From: an uncultured Elusimicrobiales bacterium
GTDB lineage: Bacteria > Elusimicrobiota > Elusimicrobia > Elusimicrobiales > Elusimicrobiaceae
DNA length: 64,000 bases
Direction of reading: 5' to 3'
Assembly (NCBI GenBank): GCA_944327085.1
Contig: CALVGG010000003.1
Coordinates: forward strand, 198,688-262,687
The position numbers and the translations under genes were made by a program. Positions 60,393 through 64,000 of the stretch are shown here, in pieces. The notes beneath the pieces are model-generated. The model saw nothing but the letters and a program-made list of their open reading frames with translations, was not told the origin of the DNA and searched no databases. Numbering within the stretch: position 1 is the first letter of the stretch; each line of letters starts with the position of its first letter.

Positions 60393-60773
60393 TTATTTTT
60401 GAATTGTAGCTTTGTAAGCGGAAAGATCCATCAAAGATTCATATTCGGCGGGCGCCGTCATTTTAATTTTAAACAGCCAGCCGCCGGCGTGCGGTTCACG
60501 GTTTACCAGGCCCGGGTCATTATTTAAAGCGGTGTTTACTTCAATTACTTCACCGCTGACGGGGGCATAAATTTCCGAGGCGGATTTAACCGACTCTATC
60601 ACACAGCAATTCTGCCCCGCAGTTACCTGCTGGCCCACTTTGGGTAAATCCACAAATACAATATCGCTGATTTCTTCTTGGGCGTGGTCACTAATGCCCA
60701 CGGTGGCCACGTCTCCTTCCATATGGGCCCATTCGTGGGTTTTGGCGTAACGGCTGTTTTCTGCATTATACAT
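60393..60773 (-). CDS. gcvH: Glycine cleavage system H protein
   Basis: 126 residues. Lipoyl carrier protein; the lysine is in IESVKSASEIYAPVSGEV. SRYAKTHEWAHMEGDVATVG at the N-terminus. GGAGGAA lies upstream of the ATG. Substrate of the neighbouring LplA. Confidence 0.97.
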   Translation of the reverse strand: MYNAENSRYAKTHEWAHMEGDVATVGISDHAQEEISDIVFVDLPKVGQQVTAGQNCCVIESVKSASEIYAPVSGEVIEVNTALNNDPGLVNREPHAGGWLFKIKMTAPAEYESLMDLSAYKATIQK

Positions 60774-60793
60774 ATAAAGGTTCCTCCCTCACT

Positions 60794-61870
60794 CTACACT
60801 CTGTTTTTATAAAACGGCGTTTTGGTTACTGCCGCCGGTATGCGGCGGCCGTGGATTTCTATTTCCACCTGCGCACCGGGCGTTAAACCCGCCTGCGCGT
60901 AGCCAACGGCAATCCCTTTAAACAACGGGGAGAAGGTACCGCTGGTAACAAAACCAATTTCTTTTCCTTCATAAAAAATCTTGCACCCGTGGCGGGGCAC
61001 GCCCGCGCCTTGTAATTCAAACGCGGTTAATTTTTGGGCCAGGCCTTGGGCTTTTTGTTTTTCCAGGGCCGGCTTACCGATGAAATCTTCTTTACTCAGT
61101 TTCACCACCCAGCCGCAGGCCGCTTCGTACGGGGTGCGGGTTTGGTCGGCATCCTGGCCGTTAAGAAGGTATCCGGCTTCCAGGCGAAGCACGTCGCGCG
61201 CGCCCAAGCCGCACGGGGTTACCCCCGCGGCAAGCAGCGCGTCCCACAGTTTTACAATAGCCACCGGGCTAAGCATAATTTCCGCCCCGTCTTCACCGGT
61301 GTATCCGGTGCGGGTCACGTAACCGTCTTCCCCAAACAGCTGCTCTTTTTGGATATGAAAACGCGCAAGCGCGCCAATACCCGGCACTAGCGTTTCCAGC
61401 TTTTCCAACGCTTTCGGGCCTTGCAAGGCAATCATGCCGTATTGGTCGCTAGCGTCCGTAACGGTTACGTTAAAACGCGGGGCTTGTTTTTGCATCCAGG
61501 CAAAATCTTCCCGGCGGCAGGCCGCGTTTACTACAATTAAAAATTTTTCCTCGTTCAGGCAAAAGGCAATCATATCGTCTATGATGGTGCCTTGCGGGGT
61601 AAGCATATGGGTATAGGTACCGGCAGAAGGGTCTTTTTTAATATTGTTGCAGGTAATATACTGCACAAAAGGGTAGGCGTCTTTGCCTTCCACCCAAATT
61701 TGCCCCATGTGGGATACGTCAAACATACCGGCAGCTTCCCGCACGGCTTTGTGTTCGGCAATGATGCTTTGGAACTGAACCGGCAAAAGCCAGCCGTGAA
61801 AGTCCACCATTCTCCCCCCTGCTTTGCAGCAGGCGTCATACAGCGGGGTGGTTTGTAAATTATTAGTCAC
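60794..61870 (-). CDS. gcvT: Glycine cleavage system T protein (aminomethyltransferase)
   Basis: 358 residues with a GTG start at 61870, preceded by GGAGG at 5 nt; the frame extends 12 nt upstream only through that ribosome site. It transfers the methylene group to tetrahydrofolate with release of ammonia. MVDFHGWLLPVQF, FDVSHMGQIWVEG, YTGEDGAEIM, GLGARDVLRLEAG and YLLNGQDADQTRTPYEAACG are family signatures. First gene of the gcvT-H-PA-PB set; no glycine riboswitch fits in the 62-nt divergent interval. Confidence 0.96.
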   Translation of the reverse strand: MTNNLQTTPLYDACCKAGGRMVDFHGWLLPVQFQSIIAEHKAVREAAGMFDVSHMGQIWVEGKDAYPFVQYITCNNIKKDPSAGTYTHMLTPQGTIIDDMIAFCLNEEKFLIVVNAACRREDFAWMQKQAPRFNVTVTDASDQYGMIALQGPKALEKLETLVPGIGALARFHIQKEQLFGEDGYVTRTGYTGEDGAEIMLSPVAIVKLWDALLAAGVTPCGLGARDVLRLEAGYLLNGQDADQTRTPYEAACGWVVKLSKEDFIGKPALEKQKAQGLAQKLTAFELQGAGVPRHGCKIFYEGKEIGFVTSGTFSPLFKGIAVGYAQAGLTPGAQVEIEIHGRRIPAAVTKTPFYKNRV

Positions 61871-61920
61871 ACAGGCCTCCAAAAGTATATGTTCATTGTA
61901 TAAAATTTAACTGTTTTTTA

Positions 61921-61926
61921 TACAAT
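61921..61926 (+). promoter_or_regulatory. -10 hexamer directly before the YgjP-like gene
   Basis: TACAAT ends 6 nt before the ATG at 61933; TTGTAT at 61896-61901 is a possible -35 with a long 19-nt spacer. Confidence 0.5.
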
Positions 61927-61932
61927 ATAAAT

Positions 61933-62721
61933 ATGGCAGATACACAAAGCGTAATTAGCGACGTAAAACTTTTTATAGAACGCCTGAAAAAGGAACTGCC
62001 GGAAGTATTTTCCAACCCTTCCGGCCCGGCGGAGGCGTCTTCCTCCGCCCCCGAAAACCGCGTGCTGTATAACGGGGATTTGTATGAAGCCCGCATGTAC
62101 CTGACGCCGGACCAGGAAGAAGGCGTGGCTTTTGACGGGGAAATTTTCCACATTTATCTGCAAAGCAAAGATTCTGACCCTTCCGCCCTGGTAACCCAGT
62201 GGCTTAGAGATAAAGCCGGCGAAACCCTGCGCCAAAAAACCCAACAATGGGCCGAAAAAATGGGCGTGGAGTACAACAATATCACCATTAAAGACCAACG
62301 CACCCTGTGGGCCAGCTGCTCGGGCAAGAAGAACATCAATTATTCTTACCGCATTATTAAAATGCCGCTGGCCGTGCAGGATTATTTAATCGTGCATGAG
62401 CTTTCCCACCTGGTTCATATGAACCACGGGCAGGAATATTGGCAACTGGTAGCCCAATATTGCCCGGACTATAACCAACACCGCAAATGGTTAAATGAAA
62501 ACAAAGGCTCTATCTTTGCCGAAGTGGAATTAACCTATAAGGAAGAACCGCCAGAAGAGCCCCAAACTGCCGAAGCGGCCGAAACCGCCGCCACGCAAGC
62601 TAAAGCGCAAGGAACAGAGGCTCCCGCCGCAGAAGCCGCCCCACAGGCAGAGGCTGAAACTTCCTCTGCGCAAAACGCCCCTCTGGGAGAGGGTGAGGCT
62701 GTAAACCCAGAAAGCAAATAA
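61933..62721 (+). CDS. YgjP-like (DUF45/SprT-like) metallopeptidase-fold protein with acidic tail
   Basis: 262 residues. Zinc motif HELSHLVHMNHGQEYWQLVA (HExxH plus downstream His) and the family-typical RTLWASCSGKKNINYSYRI and YCPDYNQHRKWL. Residues from about 200 on are a low-complexity Ala/Glu/Pro tail with no fold, which usual YgjP proteins (about 170-240 residues) lack or have shorter. Proteolysis is predicted by motif only. No Shine-Dalgarno; leaderless candidate, divergent from gcvT. Confidence 0.82.
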   Translation: MADTQSVISDVKLFIERLKKELPEVFSNPSGPAEASSSAPENRVLYNGDLYEARMYLTPDQEEGVAFDGEIFHIYLQSKDSDPSALVTQWLRDKAGETLRQKTQQWAEKMGVEYNNITIKDQRTLWASCSGKKNINYSYRIIKMPLAVQDYLIVHELSHLVHMNHGQEYWQLVAQYCPDYNQHRKWLNENKGSIFAEVELTYKEEPPEEPQTAEAAETAATQAKAQGTEAPAAEAAPQAEAETSSAQNAPLGEGEAVNPESK

Positions 62722-62738
62722 TCCGGCCAACTCTTTAC

Positions 62739-62768
62739 AACCCCGCTTTTAAGCGGGGTTTTTATTTT
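62739..62768 (+). terminator. Intrinsic terminator
   Basis: Perfect 10-bp stem AACCCCGCTT/AAGCGGGGTT, then T-rich tail. Confidence 0.85.
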
Positions 62769-62875
62769 ACAGGCTGCACAACCCCCGTTTGCGCACTTAC
62801 AGAAAAGTTTGCCCTCACGCAAATACACTGTTATAAAAAGCACGCCGTTCCACGCAATTATGGGCACAAGCAAAT

Positions 62876-62920
62876 AAAACCGCGCCGCACCCTGCCCGGT
62901 GCGGCGCGAATTTTCTTTTT
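62876..62920. terminator. Large bidirectional hairpin terminator
   Basis: Perfect 11-bp GC stem CGCGCCGCACC/GGTGCGGCGCG with 6-nt loop. Plus tail AATTTTCTTTTT, minus tail GTTTTATTTG. It can end the minus-strand secreted-protein transcript. Confidence 0.75.
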
Positions 62921-62988
62921 GCACACGCTAGGAGACTAAGCCGCGTGTTTATTATTCCTTAGGCGCCATGGCAAACGCCTTGCGGAAC

Positions 62989-63792
62989 TTAAATCAGCTG
63001 GCTGGCGCCATTGGCAAAATAAAACGCCGTCCAGATGAAGTTTTCCCCCCCGTTTTTAATCTTGTTCCAAAAATTATCGGCCGTGGCACTGCTAAGCGCC
63101 ACCAGCTTGCCACGCCAAAACAAAGGCTGCCCCGGCATGGCTTTTGCAAAAACCTCGGCGGGCTTGTTTCTTAACCGGCGCGAAAAGCGGGAAGACGATT
63201 CCATATTTTTAAACGCATGGGAAAGTTTCATCTCCCCAAACGCTTCCCCATACACGTCTTGCAAGGTCTGCCCATTGGGTAGTACGTGAACCTCCGCCAA
63301 TTTTATGCCCTGTGTAAAGGAGGCAGGAATAGCCACAAAAGCAAACTCCCCGCTGTACTGCACTTTACTTACAGGCACGGTAAGCGTGCGCCCGTTTTTA
63401 AGCGTAAGCGAAACGGACTGCAAAACAAAATTTTGTTTTTTATTTTCATTAGGAGCCGCAAAACAGTTTTTATGGGTAACGGCTTTCCCGCCGGACACGG
63501 CGGCGCCCGCACAAAGGGTGGTTTTGGTTTTTACGTCCCCTTTGGGTATAGAAAATTCAATCGGGCTTCCCGGCCGGAAACGGTTGCGAAAGCGATAAGT
63601 TTTGCTGTAGCGTGCGTCCCACCGCCAAGAAAGCTGCAAAGACACCACCGGGCTTTTTAGTGCCTGCGCGCGGCGGGCGGCTTGTGTTTTGGATTGCAAG
63701 ACCTTCTGCACCTGCGCGTCCGGCTGGGCTTGCAAAACAGCGGGCAAAAAACAAAGCATACAGGCGGCAGTTACAACAACGGCATTTTTCAT
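62989..63792 (-). CDS. Secreted protein resembling a degenerate trypsin-fold protease
   Basis: 267 residues with a signal peptide (cut near AVLQAQ). The segment TLCAGAAVSGGKAVTHKNCF looks like the trypsin-family CGGxLIS...TAAHC block, but the catalytic His position reads THKNC. FAFVAIPASFTQGIKLAEVH resembles the region around the catalytic Asp, without a clear Asp. The GDSGGP block appears to be AMPGQPLFWRGKLVAL, without Ser. It is therefore probably a non-catalytic chymotrypsin-like fold, if the comparison holds. AGGAGGAA ribosome site. Promoter overlapped by DtxR-like boxes. Confidence 0.6.
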   Translation of the reverse strand: MKNAVVVTAACMLCFLPAVLQAQPDAQVQKVLQSKTQAARRAQALKSPVVSLQLSWRWDARYSKTYRFRNRFRPGSPIEFSIPKGDVKTKTTLCAGAAVSGGKAVTHKNCFAAPNENKKQNFVLQSVSLTLKNGRTLTVPVSKVQYSGEFAFVAIPASFTQGIKLAEVHVLPNGQTLQDVYGEAFGEMKLSHAFKNMESSSRFSRRLRNKPAEVFAKAMPGQPLFWRGKLVALSSATADNFWNKIKNGGENFIWTAFYFANGASQLI

Positions 63793-63836
63793 TTCTTCCT
63801 CCTAAAATACAACTTTTATACTACTTGGATAAAGAA

Positions 63837-63892
63837 ATTATAGCAAAAGTTAGGTTAAACTAACAAGCATTTTTTAGTTTTACCTAACTTTT
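63837..63892 (-). promoter_or_regulatory. Promoter with tandem inverted DtxR-like boxes
   Basis: On the minus strand TTGTTA (63866-63861), 18-nt spacer, TATAAT (63842-63837). A 19-bp inverted repeat (63845-63863 with 63874-63892, 18 of 19 matching) covers the promoter. Each arm contains TTAGGT[TA]AAACTAA, close to the first half of the DtxR/IdeR consensus TTAGGTTAG...CTAACCTAA. The repeat could instead act as a terminator for the gene ending at 63938. Confidence 0.5.
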
Positions 63893-63937
63893 ATTACGGA
63901 AAAGTTGTACTCTTCTTTTGTTTATTATGAAAATTTT

Positions 63938-64000
63938 TAATACAAGATCAGGCCAAACAACCCGCCCAAAAGAATAAGCTTAATGGGGCCCACGCGTTTG
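63938..64000 (-). CDS. C-terminal end of a membrane protein gene (partial)
   Basis: An open frame enters from the window edge and stops at 63938 (TAA). The last 20 residues read KRVGPIKLILLGGLFGLILY, a likely membrane helix. Nothing more can be said from this fragment. Confidence 0.45.

Noticed and set aside
61871-61932. Glycine riboswitch before gcvT
   Set aside because: The divergent interval is 62 nt, too short for an aptamer plus promoter, and no conserved core is seen.
1-64000. CRISPR arrays, insertion sequences, prophage or integron
   Set aside because: No regular direct repeats, transposase, integrase or phage genes were found; gene content and codon style are fairly even.

Overview
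The window reads as part of a chromosome from an anaerobic, diderm, gut-type bacterium, most likely an Elusimicrobiota (Elusimicrobium / Avelusimicrobium-like). The sequence supports this through lipid A (lpxB) and lipoprotein-sorting (lolC/lolD) genes, an AsmA-type envelope protein, single scattered type IV-pilin-like genes with a FTLIELL leader, ferredoxin-based metabolism (NfnAB, a four-subunit 2-oxoacid:ferredoxin oxidoreductase), peptide and amino-acid utilisation genes (family 5 binding protein, POT permease, glycine cleavage) and many secreted proteins of no recognisable family. The phylum call is an inference from gene content; there is no rRNA here. No insertion sequence, prophage or CRISPR array was seen.

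Layout. 1-2360: two glycosyltransferases and a flavin reductase, all on the minus strand. 2380-5700: a CAT-anticodon initiator-like tRNA, a peptide-binding lipoprotein coupled to a C39-like cysteine peptidase, and tRNA-Pro, tRNA-Gln and a second CAT tRNA. 5880-9140: an accessory cluster of four secreted proteins, three of them divergent paralogues. 9190-14640: an ankyrin protein, lysS, a pilin, lolC-lolD and a Sel1 protein. 14800-18630: a GH57 enzyme divergent from a PIN-PhoH protein. 18770-21940: one 1055-residue secreted protein. 22150-27300: nfnB-nfnA, a YtxH protein, a degenerate GH3 protein and ndk with a degenerate alpha/beta hydrolase. 27400-33080: Gfo/Idh-lpxB-rel-zinc-ribbon, a peptide permease and a possible structured RNA. 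33090-41040: nudix-gatA-gatC, pcrA, GNAT, rlmD and ychF. 41170-48240: an ankyrin lipoprotein, tRNA-Glu, a DUF1646 transporter, glgP, trmL, a pilin and an MFS permease. 48410-51090: the KOR/VOR operon. 51200-53800: fRMsr, tRNA-Phe, an RlmI-like methyltransferase and pyrE. 53790-61870: AsmA, M50, lplA and the gcvT-H-PA-PB genes. 61930-64000: a YgjP-like peptidase, a degenerate trypsin-like secreted protein behind a DtxR-like operator, and the end of one more gene.

How it fits together. Peptides are taken up (binding protein, POT), amino acids are oxidised through ferredoxin (KOR/VOR) and glycine cleavage with an adjacent lipoate ligase for GcvH, and Nfn balances ferredoxin, NADH and NADPH. Glycogen/alpha-glucan enzymes (GH57, GlgP) suggest a storage polymer.

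The most unusual signals are a set of genes whose -10 promoter hexamer ends about 6 to 9 nt before the ATG with no Shine-Dalgarno sequence (apparently leaderless mRNAs), a 14-bp long-range helix in an intergenic region whose G-U pairs point to a plus-strand RNA, tandem DtxR-like boxes, an initiator-like tRNA with C33, and three proteins that keep an enzyme fold pattern but lack catalytic residues.
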